DNA of 60,548 bases from Clostridia bacterium. GTDB lineage: Bacteria > Bacillota > Clostridia > Acetivibrionales > STF1-152. Position numbers and translations under genes: made by a program. The notes below the pieces were generated by a model that did not search any database, was not told the origin of the DNA, and worked only from the letters and a program-made list of their open reading frames with translations. The stretch is taken from positions 1 through 60,548 of the forward strand of contig JANQLN010000078.1 in assembly GCA_028280575.1 (NCBI GenBank), written 5' to 3'. Of this stretch, positions 24,948 through 34,349 are shown one piece after another. How positions within the stretch are numbered: the first letter of the stretch is position 1; every line of letters starts with the position of its first letter.

Positions 24948-27275
24948 ATGCTTAAGGATAAAAGAAAAAAAAGAAAAATGATGATTTACAGGCGTTTTTT
25001 TCTATCAAATGTCATAATACTTGTTATTCCTCTTTTAATGGGAAGCATTGTCTATTACAAGTCTGTCAGCGTTATTGAGGACAATGCAAGGAAGTCAAGA
25101 ATGTTCATGCTCAACCGGTGCAGGTCTATAATTGATAATTATATGGAGGATATTGACTCATCGGTAATAAAAATGAGCATGGACGGCAACCTGTTCAATC
25201 TTATGCATATGAATCAGCCCCAGGCGGGTTCTTCCGATGTATACCATGTTTATAAAACAAGCGGCAAGCTTGGCTCATATAATTTTTCCAGTACATTTAA
25301 GAGCCAATACTTTGTTTACCTGAAAAAATGTAATATAGTTTTTTCCAATAGCCTGGTTTATTACGATCTGGATTATTATTATGAAAAGGTTCTGCGCTAT
25401 AAGGATCTTTCATATGAGCAATGGTACGAAAAAATGCTTGACACATACCATCTCAGGGAAACAATACCTGAAATGGACATGATTGAAGTATTAAATTCGA
25501 GCTTTGACGAGAAGGAGCATCAATACATTACTTATATCCAAACTCTGCCAATCGGTTCTAAAAACAACATCCTTGGGGCAATTGCGGTCTTGATTGATGC
25601 GGAGGGTGAGAAGGGCATAAAAAACCTTCTTGCGGATGTTGATGATTCAATGGCCGGATATACCTATATTATTGATGCCGACGGAGATATCATAACCGGT
25701 GTGTGGGGGGAGGACAGGAGTATTGAAAAATTTGTTACAGACTTTGATGAAGATTCGGGATATTATTTCAAGGACATATCGGGAGAACGTATGATGGTTA
25801 TGAATGTCCGGTCTTCGTTAAATGGATGGAACTATGTAACGGTACTGCCTGTTACTGAAATAATGAAGGAAGCAATATATATTAAAAGACTGATTATTTT
25901 CATTATTTTATCCATATTGTCTATCGGGATTCTTATATCCGTATACCTGGCAGGAAAAAACTCAAAGCCTTTAAACGAAGTGCTGCTTGAGCTGAAAAAT
26001 TTTTTCAAGAATGAAGCAAACAAGGGAGCCGATGATTACAGGCTTTTGAAAAACGGCGTAAAACAGCTCATTAACAGCAATCAAATATTGAAGGAATCGG
26101 TATATTCCCAGAGAATACGTATGGAAATGTCTTTTTTTGAACGGCTTTTAAAAGGGGAGTTCTCCGATGGAAATGAATTGGTTACCATATCAAACCACCT
26201 TGGAATTAATCTGGAGGGAAAGCTGTTTTGCGTGGTCATCCTTACAATAAATAAATATGTTGAGAACGTAAGCAATGAAATACTCCTTGAGAACGATATC
26301 AACAGGCCCATCATCGAAGGAATCATCAAGGAAAAAATCAAGGGGAAAGGATATATATATACAATAGGCATTGAACAGACTGCAATTATAATGAATTTCA
26401 TCCATAGTGACGAGGACAGGTACACAAGGGAAATGGAGGATATGCTTGGAGGTATTAATAACGAGCTTCTTCACAAATACGACATTTCCATGAATTATGG
26501 AGGAGGGAACTTTTACGCCGACCCTTGCAATATATACCTGTCTTTCAGTGAAGCAAAAATCGCACTGGATTACAATGAGAATAGTGATGAAAATTGCATA
26601 ACATGGTACAGGGATATAAAAACCGGCAAAAGAAGCTATTATTATTCGCCTGAGCTGGAAATAAAGCTCAAGAATACGGTTAAAGCCGGAAAAAGAGCAG
26701 AGCTGGAAAAAATTCTAGGCAGTATATATAACGAAAACTTCCTAGGCAGGAACTTGACTGATTATATGAAATACCAGCTCATATCTGATTTGCGCGGAAC
26801 AATTATTAAGGTTACGGATGAAATAAGAAGTAAATTTGAGCCTGATAAAGTACAATTCAAGCCATACGGTACTGATTACAAAACAGTTTTTGAGGAAATA
26901 AAAATCACATTATTCAAAATATGTGAAATGATTAGTGAAAAGAGAAAAAGCAATAACAGCGAATTGTTCGAAAGCATTTTGAATTACCTGGAGGAAAACT
27001 ATTGTGCACAGGACATAAGCATATGCAGTATTGCATCGGAATTTAAAATTTCAGAGTCATACCTTTCACAGTTTTTTAAGGAACAGACGGGAAGAACATT
27101 GGGCAGCTTTCTTGAGGAATTAAGAATAAAGCATGCGTGCAAGCTTATGGCCGGTAATGAATTAATAAAAGATATTGCATCCACAGTGGGCTACAACAAT
27201 GCATTGACCTTCAGAAGGGCCTTTAAGAGGGTAATGGGAGTAAATCCTACCTCATACAAGGATAATAATGCTTGA
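24948..27275 (+). CDS. Membrane-embedded AraC-family regulator of the GH95 locus
   Basis: A 775-residue one-component regulator. Membrane helices at about 14-38 and 308-332 bracket an extracytoplasmic cache-like sensor domain. A long cytoplasmic linker follows, and a C-terminal AraC DNA-binding domain (about 675-775) has two helix-turn-helix units (ICSIASEFKISESYLSQFF; KDIASTVGYNNALTFRRAF). GGGGGAT lies just before the ATG, 18 bases after the GH95 stop. By family and position it should sense an extracellular sugar or the loaded binding protein and activate this locus. It acts without a separate histidine kinase. Confidence 0.9.
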   Translation: MLKDKRKKRKMMIYRRFFLSNVIILVIPLLMGSIVYYKSVSVIEDNARKSRMFMLNRCRSIIDNYMEDIDSSVIKMSMDGNLFNLMHMNQPQAGSSDVYHVYKTSGKLGSYNFSSTFKSQYFVYLKKCNIVFSNSLVYYDLDYYYEKVLRYKDLSYEQWYEKMLDTYHLRETIPEMDMIEVLNSSFDEKEHQYITYIQTLPIGSKNNILGAIAVLIDAEGEKGIKNLLADVDDSMAGYTYIIDADGDIITGVWGEDRSIEKFVTDFDEDSGYYFKDISGERMMVMNVRSSLNGWNYVTVLPVTEIMKEAIYIKRLIIFIILSILSIGILISVYLAGKNSKPLNEVLLELKNFFKNEANKGADDYRLLKNGVKQLINSNQILKESVYSQRIRMEMSFFERLLKGEFSDGNELVTISNHLGINLEGKLFCVVILTINKYVENVSNEILLENDINRPIIEGIIKEKIKGKGYIYTIGIEQTAIIMNFIHSDEDRYTREMEDMLGGINNELLHKYDISMNYGGGNFYADPCNIYLSFSEAKIALDYNENSDENCITWYRDIKTGKRSYYYSPELEIKLKNTVKAGKRAELEKILGSIYNENFLGRNLTDYMKYQLISDLRGTIIKVTDEIRSKFEPDKVQFKPYGTDYKTVFEEIKITLFKICEMISEKRKSNNSELFESILNYLEENYCAQDISICSIASEFKISESYLSQFFKEQTGRTLGSFLEELRIKHACKLMAGNELIKDIASTVGYNNALTFRRAFKRVMGVNPTSYKDNNA

Positions 27276-27445
27276 TATGGATATTTTAGATGCACTCATT
27301 CTAACAAAATGTATCGTCACATAAAAATGAGCCTCCGGTAATACTAAAATTGTATGCTTGTATTATAATGATTCTTGAGTATTTTTTCATCAGGATTTAT
27401 AATTTTGTATGTCGGCTGCAATAAATTACAGGGGGGCATATTTTA

Positions 27446-28408
27446 GTGGGTATTACCAGAGCTGGTTATAATAGTGCTGCATCTTATAAAGCTTCAAAAA
27501 TAAGAGGCAATCTGGCGAAAAGGATAAAAAAGCACTGGATGTTATATGTATTTTTGTTTTTGCCGTTTGTATATATAGTAGTTTTCAAGTATATACCAAT
27601 GTATGGCGTACAAATTGCTTTCAGGGATTTCAATCCTGCCAGGGGTTTTATGGCAAGCCCTTGGATTGGCTTGAAGCATTTTGAGAATTTTTTTAATTCA
27701 TACCAGTTCGGAAGGCTTTTAAAAAATACAATCGGCATAAGCATTTATTCCATAGGGGCATCTTTCCCGCTGCCCATCATCCTTGCGGTTGCTTTGAACG
27801 AAGCAAGGAGCAGGATATACAGCAAAGCTGTTCAAATGCTTACGTATGCGCCATATTTCATATCAACGGTTATTCTATGCTCCATAGTAACACTGTTTTT
27901 CTCAACAAGAACAGGCTTTATCAACAATGTTATTGCGGCAATGGGGATGGAGGAGATAAATTTTCTGGGAGAAGCCAGGTTTTTCAAGTCGATTTTTGTA
28001 TGGTCCGGAATATGGAGAACAACAGGGTATTCTGCGGTAATATATATTGCTGCATTATCAGGAGTTAACCAAAATTTGTATGAAGCTTCTAAGATAGACG
28101 GGGCCACAACCTTTCAGAAGGTAATACACATTGATTTGCCAAGTATAATGCCTACAGCAATGATCATATTGATTCTAAGCTGTGCGGGAATTTTAAATGT
28201 GGGGCATGAAAAGGTGCTTCTACTGCAGAATCCGCTTAATATGGAAGCCTCCGACGTAATATCCACATACGTATACAGAATGGGAATCAAGTCGGCGCAG
28301 TACAGTTATTCGTCCGCAATAGGGCTGTTTAATTCGGTAGTATCTTTTGCCCTTCTCATCATAGTGAACAAAATAGCTAAAAGGGCTACCGACGTAGGCC
28401 TTTGGTAA
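27446..28408 (+). CDS. CUT1 ABC transporter permease, LplB/YteP type
   Basis: A 320-residue inner-membrane permease with six predicted helices. The N-terminal FKYIPMYGVQIAFRDFNPARG is the signature of the LplB/YteP group, and EASKIDGATTFQKVIHIDLP is the EAA loop that contacts the ATPase. The start is GTG at 27446 with GGGGGG before it. It lies 170 bases after the AraC gene and overlaps no other frame. It pairs with the next permease. No ATPase is encoded nearby. Confidence 0.93.
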   Translation: MGITRAGYNSAASYKASKIRGNLAKRIKKHWMLYVFLFLPFVYIVVFKYIPMYGVQIAFRDFNPARGFMASPWIGLKHFENFFNSYQFGRLLKNTIGISIYSIGASFPLPIILAVALNEARSRIYSKAVQMLTYAPYFISTVILCSIVTLFFSTRTGFINNVIAAMGMEEINFLGEARFFKSIFVWSGIWRTTGYSAVIYIAALSGVNQNLYEASKIDGATTFQKVIHIDLPSIMPTAMIILILSCAGILNVGHEKVLLLQNPLNMEASDVISTYVYRMGIKSAQYSYSSAIGLFNSVVSFALLIIVNKIAKRATDVGLW

Positions 28409-28422
28409 AAAGGGGGATGAAT

Positions 28423-29322
28423 ATGCCGGGAAAAATAAAGCATACCGGTAAGGATTTAGCTTTTGACATTATTAATAATATATTTTTGTTTTTTTGCCTT
28501 GTTGTGATTGCGCTGCCTTTATTAAATGTTGTCAGCCAGTCAATCAGCAATCCGTTAAGTGTCCTGAACGGTAAGGTATTTTTACTTCCGGTCAAGCCGA
28601 CATTAAGGGCATATGAGCATATAATACGGAACTCAAGCCTTATTTCCAGTTTTCTCAATTCTGTTTTTTATGCTGTTTTCGGGACAGTGATAAGTGTGTC
28701 CCTGACTATCATGGCGGCTTATCCCCTTTCAAGGAAATCCCTTGCGGGAAGGGGAATTATACAGTTCATATTTGTATTCACCATGCTGTTCAGCGGCGGA
28801 ATGATACCCACCTACCTTATTGTCCAGGGATTGGGCCTCATAGATACAAGATGGGCATTGCTGCTTCCCAATGCTGTGGGAGTATGGTTTGTAATAGTTG
28901 CAAGGACTTTTTTTCAAAGCACTGTCCCCGTGGAGCTGTATGATTCGGCAGAAATCGATGGTGCAGGAGATTTAAGGACATTCTTTAAAATTGTACTGCC
29001 TCTTTCGATTCCCATTGTTGCGGTACTGGTTTTGTTTTATGCTGTGGAAATATGGAACAGGTATTTTGAAGCACTGATATATCTTAATTCCGGGGACAAA
29101 TACCCGCTCCAGCTTGTACTCAGGAACATACTTAAGAGCTCCGAAATGCAGAGTGCATTGATACAGGCATCAGGCAAAGTACCCGATGAAGAAAGAATGG
29201 CCTTGACAGAGGTGCTGAAATATGCGGTTATTGTGTTTGCCAGTATCCCTGTAATGGTTCTTTATCCTTTTATCCAGAGGCATTTCACCAAAGGCCTGTT
29301 AATCGGAACCCTCAAGGGATAA
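28423..29322 (+). CDS. CUT1 ABC transporter permease, LplC/YtcP type
   Basis: A 299-residue permease with six helices. LPLLNVVSQSISNPLSVLNG near the start and the EAA loop DSAEIDGAGDLRTFFKIVLP identify the MalG-like partner of the previous gene. I chose the ATG at 28423 because AGGGGG lies six bases before it; the frame also opens at a TTG at 28402 inside the upstream gene. Together the two permeases form the membrane channel for the lipoprotein encoded next. Confidence 0.93.
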   Translation: MPGKIKHTGKDLAFDIINNIFLFFCLVVIALPLLNVVSQSISNPLSVLNGKVFLLPVKPTLRAYEHIIRNSSLISSFLNSVFYAVFGTVISVSLTIMAAYPLSRKSLAGRGIIQFIFVFTMLFSGGMIPTYLIVQGLGLIDTRWALLLPNAVGVWFVIVARTFFQSTVPVELYDSAEIDGAGDLRTFFKIVLPLSIPIVAVLVLFYAVEIWNRYFEALIYLNSGDKYPLQLVLRNILKSSEMQSALIQASGKVPDEERMALTEVLKYAVIVFASIPVMVLYPFIQRHFTKGLLIGTLKG

Positions 29323-29415
29323 CGGGAAAAGGTATAAAATAATGGGGAGGTGGTAAGTTACAGATAATATGATTTCACCGTACAAAGTTTTAAAATAATT
29401 TCAGGAGGGGAATTC

Positions 29416-31119
29416 ATGAAAAAAAAGGTAAGTATAATTTTAAGTCTTGTGCTTTGCATGATGCTGGTAATATCTGCATGCAATGAAAAATCTGAGACCG
29501 ATAACAACACTTCAAAGACAGCACAGGGCACAGAAAAAGCAGAATCAGAGAGTACTGTAAAAACGGAGTTGGGAGAATTTCCGTTAGTCCGGGAGAAAAA
29601 AAGCATTTCAATAATGATACCATGGAAGGCAGATAAAAATATTGAAGATAACTGGCTTAACCGGAAATACGAGGAGATGACAAATGTCCATGTAGACTGG
29701 CAGACCGCTCCTTTTGACGGATACAAGGAAAAAAGAAATATTGTTTTGGCAGGGGGAAGCCTCCCGGACGCAATATGCGGAATGGACAGCTATAACTTTA
29801 CGGCAGCGGAAGAAATGCAGTATGGGAGCCAGGGTCAGCTCTTAAAATTAAATGACCTCATTGAAAAAAACAGCATATATTTTAAAGGCCTGATGGAAAA
29901 AGATGATACCATCAGGAAAATGATTGCATGGAATGACGGGAGCATATACAGCTTCCCGCGCATAAATGTATGCTATCACTGCAATTTCTCGCAAAAGATG
30001 TGGATAAACCGTGTCTGGCTTGAAAACTTAAGCCTTGAGATGCCAGAGACAACCGATGATGTTTATCATGTGCTTAAGGCATTCAAGGAAAAGGATGCAA
30101 ACGGTAACGGCGACCCGGATGACGAAATACCGTTTCTGTCACCAAAAAGCGGATGGCATCATGAGCTGGATGGATTTCTCATGAACGCTTTCTGTTACTC
30201 GGATGCGGCAACCAAGGTTGCGGCTGAAAACGGCAAGGTTGTTTATACTCCTGCAAAGGATGAATACAGGGAAGGACTAAGGTATATAAACAAGCTTTAC
30301 AAGGAAGGTCTCATAGCACCTGAATCATTTACAAATACAACTTCGGATAACAGTAAACTCAATATGAGCGGCGACAGGACCGTCATAGGGGCAACTCTTG
30401 GCGGGTATTACGGAATGTTTGTAAAAAAAGACAGGTTCACAGACTATGAAATAATGGCTCCGATAGAAGGACCGGACGGGTTTGTAATGTCCCCGAACTT
30501 TACCTTGCAAAGAGATGTAACACGCGGCATATTTGCTATTACATCAAGTGCCAAAGATCCCGCCCTTATAGTAAGATGGCTTGACTGGTTCTATTCTGAG
30601 GAAGGCACCGTTGCCAACAACAGTGGAGAACAAGGAGTAGATTGGAAATATGCGGAGGACGGCGATAAGGATTATAATGGAAAACAGGCAAAATATGAAT
30701 CCCTGGAAAGAGCAGAAGATGATCCTTATTATGAGAATGTGACATTGACCCAGTCAATACCTATGAATACCAGCAAGGAATTCCGTGAATGCTGGGTTGC
30801 CCCGCAGGATTATTACAGTGATCATCCTGAGGCGGGTGAGATGCAGCTGTTTGTACGTTCAAAGCCTTATGAAAAAGCTGCTCCGCCGGCAGCAGAGACC
30901 TTGCCGTACCTTACCGTATCGGAAGACAGGGTAGCTGACTATACACGCATAAAAACTGAGCTTGACGACTATACAAATGATGCAATTGTCCAGTTTATTA
31001 CAGGCGCCATGGATATTGACAAGGACTGGGACAAGTTCATTAAACAGCTTAAAAGGATAGGCCTTGACGAATATCTTGAAATGAGCCAGGAAGCATATAC
31101 TGAATTTTTGGGCAGGTAA
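29416..31119 (+). CDS. Extracellular sugar-binding lipoprotein (family 1 solute-binding protein)
   Basis: A 567-residue lipoprotein. The signal peptide ends in the lipobox VISAC, with Cys22 as the likely lipidation site, followed by a polar linker. The mature fold is that of large LplA/YtcQ-type oligosaccharide-binding proteins (KEKDANGNGDPDDEIPF is a calcium-like loop typical of them). TCAGGAGGGG precedes the ATG. It ends the GH95 operon, with a hairpin after it. With a cytoplasmic GH95 it should deliver fucose- or galactose-capped oligosaccharides, though the ligand is inferred from context alone. Confidence 0.92.
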   Translation: MKKKVSIILSLVLCMMLVISACNEKSETDNNTSKTAQGTEKAESESTVKTELGEFPLVREKKSISIMIPWKADKNIEDNWLNRKYEEMTNVHVDWQTAPFDGYKEKRNIVLAGGSLPDAICGMDSYNFTAAEEMQYGSQGQLLKLNDLIEKNSIYFKGLMEKDDTIRKMIAWNDGSIYSFPRINVCYHCNFSQKMWINRVWLENLSLEMPETTDDVYHVLKAFKEKDANGNGDPDDEIPFLSPKSGWHHELDGFLMNAFCYSDAATKVAAENGKVVYTPAKDEYREGLRYINKLYKEGLIAPESFTNTTSDNSKLNMSGDRTVIGATLGGYYGMFVKKDRFTDYEIMAPIEGPDGFVMSPNFTLQRDVTRGIFAITSSAKDPALIVRWLDWFYSEEGTVANNSGEQGVDWKYAEDGDKDYNGKQAKYESLERAEDDPYYENVTLTQSIPMNTSKEFRECWVAPQDYYSDHPEAGEMQLFVRSKPYEKAAPPAAETLPYLTVSEDRVADYTRIKTELDDYTNDAIVQFITGAMDIDKDWDKFIKQLKRIGLDEYLEMSQEAYTEFLGR

Positions 31120-31167
31120 TGGTAAAAATATAAAAAAGCAAGCATTTTGCTTATGTGATATTTTAAT

Positions 31168-31193
31168 GGAGCATGCTGAATTCAGTATGCTCC
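31168..31193. terminator. Hairpin after the GH95 operon
   Basis: GGAGCAT and ATGCTCC form a 7-bp stem that extends through the palindromic loop CTGAATTCAG; it is followed on the plus strand by TTCCCTTTTC. The T-run is broken, so efficiency is uncertain. It separates the plus-strand sugar locus from the convergent FlaA1-type gene. Confidence 0.55.
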
Positions 31194-31202
31194 TTCCCTT
31201 TT

Positions 31203-33089
31203 CTAAACAAGATTTGCAATATCTTTTCCCGGTACACCGTTTTCCGCTTTTTGGTAAGTGGGCACAATATCACGGATATATTCAACCGCATCCGCGGAAT
31301 TAATAATTACCTTTTCCTTCAAGGTATTTATCTCGCTCAGCAGCTCGTCCAGGTCTTTAAACAGCGGCTTTGCAATAAATATCTTGTTATTGCCGGTGGA
31401 CTGCAGTCCCTCATCATCCATCAAAAGCTCTTCATAAAGCTTTTCTCCGGGCCTTAAGCCGGTTATTTCTATTTTAATATCCTGTTCGGGCTCAAACCCT
31501 GATAATTTAATCAGATTCTTGGCAAGGTCATAAATTTTAACCGGCTCACCCATATCCAGCACGAATATTTCGCCGCCGTCTGCCATACCCCCGGCCTGAA
31601 GCACAAGCTGTACGGCTTCAGGTATGGTCATAAAGTACCTTATGACCTCCTTGTGGGTAACGGTAACGGGTCCTCCGTTTTCTATCTGCCTTTTAAACAG
31701 GGGAATTACGCTGCCGTTGCTCCCCAGCACATTGCCGAATCTTACGGCAACAAATTCTGTGGAGCTATGCCTGTTAAGCCCCTGTATTGCCATTTCTGCA
31801 AGACGTTTTGTAGCACCCATTATATTTGTGGGATTCACAGCCTTGTCCGTGGATATCAAAACAAACCTTTTTGCATTATACTTATCCGCAGCCTGGGCCA
31901 CATTAAGGGAGCCAAATACATTATTTTTTATAGCTTCCGTAGGGTTATGCTCCATTAACGGGACATGCTTGTGGGCAGCCGCGTGAAACACAACATGGGG
32001 CCTGTATATCCTGAATACCGTATCAACCCTGTGTTTTTCCCTCACATTGGCTATTATGGCTTCTATGCTTAAAGCTGGATATTTATATGCCAGTTCATTA
32101 TGTATGTCATACAGGTTGTTTTCGTAATTGTCAAGTATTATAAGCTGCTTCGGCTTAAAATATGCAATCTGCCTGCAAAGCTCCGAGCCTATGGAGCCCC
32201 CTCCTCCTGTTACCATTACAATGCGGTCGTCTATATAGCTGGCTATTTCGAGGCAGTTGAGCTTTACCGGGTCCCTGCCCAGCAAATCCTCTATATTAAC
32301 TTCCCTTATCCTCTGCATTACAACGGATTCATCTATAAGCTGGGAAACAGAAGGTAATATCTTGATTTTACACTCTGTTTTGGAGCATTCGGCATAAATC
32401 TCATTTATGTCCTTTGTTTTAGCCGTGGGAATTGCAATTATTATTTCATCAATCTGTTTTTTATGTACGGTCTGTGCAATTTTATCCCTTCCTCCTACGA
32501 TATGTACCCCGTTCAGCTTTTTCCCATGCTTCATGGCATTATCATCTATAATAGCGACAGGATGGCATTTAAGCCGGAAATTGTATTTTAGCTCTTTTAC
32601 AACAACTGCCCCTGCATCTCCGCCCCCGATAATCATTATCCTTTTAGAATTGTTAAACCGTATAACTTCACCGTGCAAAAACCTGCGCAGGCCCCTGTAT
32701 GCAAATCTCGAGCTGCCAATCAGGAAAATATCAATAAGGAATGCAATGGCAAATATGCTTCTTGGAGCGAGAAGCGAGCCGGAAAGCTCAAAATCAACAA
32801 TAACATATGCAAACATGATGCTGTTTGCAATAAAAGCAGCAGCAAAAACCGTAACCAGCTCATATGCTCCCGCGTATTTCCACAGGCTGCTGTAAAGCTT
32901 GAATGCTGCAAAACAGATTATTTTAATAATGGTGGACATGGTCAGGAGGAAAACAATTTTATCAAGAAATTCCGGTGTTATATCGCCAATCTGGCCCTCA
33001 AACTTTAAATAGTACGCAAGTAAAACCGACAAATTTACAATTACTATATCCAGCAATACCAGAATATTGGCCCTAATTATCCGCTTCAC
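31203..33089 (-). CDS. FlaA1/CapD-type membrane UDP-sugar 4,6-dehydratase
   Basis: A 628-residue membrane enzyme of the PglF/CapD long-form group. Four N-terminal helices (about 5-120) are followed by a first nucleotide-binding domain and a C-terminal Rossmann domain with TGGGGSIGSELCRQI. The active-site region STDKAVNPTNIMGATKR carries MxxxK in place of YxxxK, as in this group. These enzymes convert UDP-GlcNAc to the 4-keto-6-deoxy sugar. I chose the GTG at 33089, placed six bases after a poly-G site; a GTG at 33116 has no site. The DegT gene upstream could aminate its product. Confidence 0.87.
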   Translation of the reverse strand: MKRIIRANILVLLDIVIVNLSVLLAYYLKFEGQIGDITPEFLDKIVFLLTMSTIIKIICFAAFKLYSSLWKYAGAYELVTVFAAAFIANSIMFAYVIVDFELSGSLLAPRSIFAIAFLIDIFLIGSSRFAYRGLRRFLHGEVIRFNNSKRIMIIGGGDAGAVVVKELKYNFRLKCHPVAIIDDNAMKHGKKLNGVHIVGGRDKIAQTVHKKQIDEIIIAIPTAKTKDINEIYAECSKTECKIKILPSVSQLIDESVVMQRIREVNIEDLLGRDPVKLNCLEIASYIDDRIVMVTGGGGSIGSELCRQIAYFKPKQLIILDNYENNLYDIHNELAYKYPALSIEAIIANVREKHRVDTVFRIYRPHVVFHAAAHKHVPLMEHNPTEAIKNNVFGSLNVAQAADKYNAKRFVLISTDKAVNPTNIMGATKRLAEMAIQGLNRHSSTEFVAVRFGNVLGSNGSVIPLFKRQIENGGPVTVTHKEVIRYFMTIPEAVQLVLQAGGMADGGEIFVLDMGEPVKIYDLAKNLIKLSGFEPEQDIKIEITGLRPGEKLYEELLMDDEGLQSTGNNKIFIAKPLFKDLDELLSEINTLKEKVIINSADAVEYIRDIVPTYQKAENGVPGKDIANLV

Positions 33090-33235
33090 ATTTTCCCCCC
33101 CCGTTTTCCCGCACACATCATCTCAACTCATGTCTAATCAGTTTTACTGTCCGAACCTAAAGCTCAATCTCTCTACTTAATGATTATATACTATTGTAAG
33201 AAAAAATCAATATGCCGATAGCTTGGAAAATTTGC

Positions 33236-34345
33236 CTACCCCATTTTCTCCTTCAAGGTCTTTGCAATGTAGTCAATCTCATCCTCCCCCAGGCTGTTAT
33301 AAAAGGGAAGCGCCAGGCATGACCTCCCCGCTTTTGCCGTGTTGGGAAAGTCCTCTTCCTCATAACCAAACATTTTGACCATATAGGGCTGGGTATGGAT
33401 GGGCGTGAAATAGGGCTTGCATGAAATACCCCTGCCTATGAGGTATTCCATAACCTCATCCCGGCAGATATGCTCCTCCAGCCTTATGACATAGACAAAC
33501 CAGCTCATTAAACTGGTGTTTTTTGAGACATATGGAAGTATTATGCCTTCAACGCCTTTGAGCCTTTCATTGTACATTTTTGCAACTTTTGCCCGCCTGC
33601 GGATTATGTCATTTATCCTGTCCATCTGGACGCTGCCAAGGGCCGCATTCAACTCATTCATCCTGTAGCTGTATCCAAGGTAATCATGCCTGAGCCACAG
33701 GCCGGTAGGAGCTCTTCCCTGGTTTCTAAGGCTCCTGCACATGTCCGCCGCGGCATCATCATTGGTTGCAATAATTCCCCCCTCGCTGGTAGTAATCTGC
33801 TTGTTGGGATAAAATGCAAATACCGCTCCGTCCGCCAAAGCTCCGGTCTTTCTGCCCATATATTCAGAGCCCAGGGACTCACAGGAATCTTCAATAATTT
33901 TAAGGTTATATTTTTCCGCCAGGGCTTTCAGCCCTCCCATATCGCACGGATGGCCGAAAACATCAACGGCAAGTATGGCTTTTGTCCTTTTTGTTATTTT
34001 AGCTTCTATGCTTGAAATGTCCATTTCCAGGGTCTCATAGTCAATATCCGCAAAAACGGGTACCGCCCTCTCATAAAGAATGCAGTTTGTAGAGGCAATA
34101 AAGCTGAAAGGAGTTGTTATAACCTCGTCTCCCTCGCCTATCCCAAGGGCCCTGACAATCAAGTGAAGTCCGCCTGTTCCGCTGTTGACAGCCACAGCAT
34201 GCTTAATGCCGACAAATGAAGCAACCTTTTTCTCAAATTCCTCCACATAAGGGCCTATGCTTAAAATTCCTGAGTTTAAAACACCTGTTACGGCCTTTAT
34301 TTCTCTTTCGGTTATATCCGGTCTGGATAAGGGTATTATATTCAT
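33236..34345 (-). CDS. DegT/DnrJ/EryC1/StrS-family sugar aminotransferase
   Basis: A 369-residue PLP enzyme that transfers an amino group to a nucleotide-linked keto sugar. The PLP lysine is Lys182 in FYPNKQITTSEGG; EDSCESLGS (about 152-160) supplies the Asp that pairs with the pyridine nitrogen, and VAVNSGTGGLHL binds phosphate. It lies between the FlaA1-type dehydratase and the ligase-like gene on one strand. With the dehydratase it could form a UDP-4-amino-4,6-dideoxy sugar of the bacillosamine type, which is inference from known pairings. Confidence 0.9.
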   Translation of the reverse strand: MNIIPLSRPDITEREIKAVTGVLNSGILSIGPYVEEFEKKVASFVGIKHAVAVNSGTGGLHLIVRALGIGEGDEVITTPFSFIASTNCILYERAVPVFADIDYETLEMDISSIEAKITKRTKAILAVDVFGHPCDMGGLKALAEKYNLKIIEDSCESLGSEYMGRKTGALADGAVFAFYPNKQITTSEGGIIATNDDAAADMCRSLRNQGRAPTGLWLRHDYLGYSYRMNELNAALGSVQMDRINDIIRRRAKVAKMYNERLKGVEGIILPYVSKNTSLMSWFVYVIRLEEHICRDEVMEYLIGRGISCKPYFTPIHTQPYMVKMFGYEEEDFPNTAKAGRSCLALPFYNSLGEDEIDYIAKTLKEKMG

Positions 34346-34349
34346 ATAT

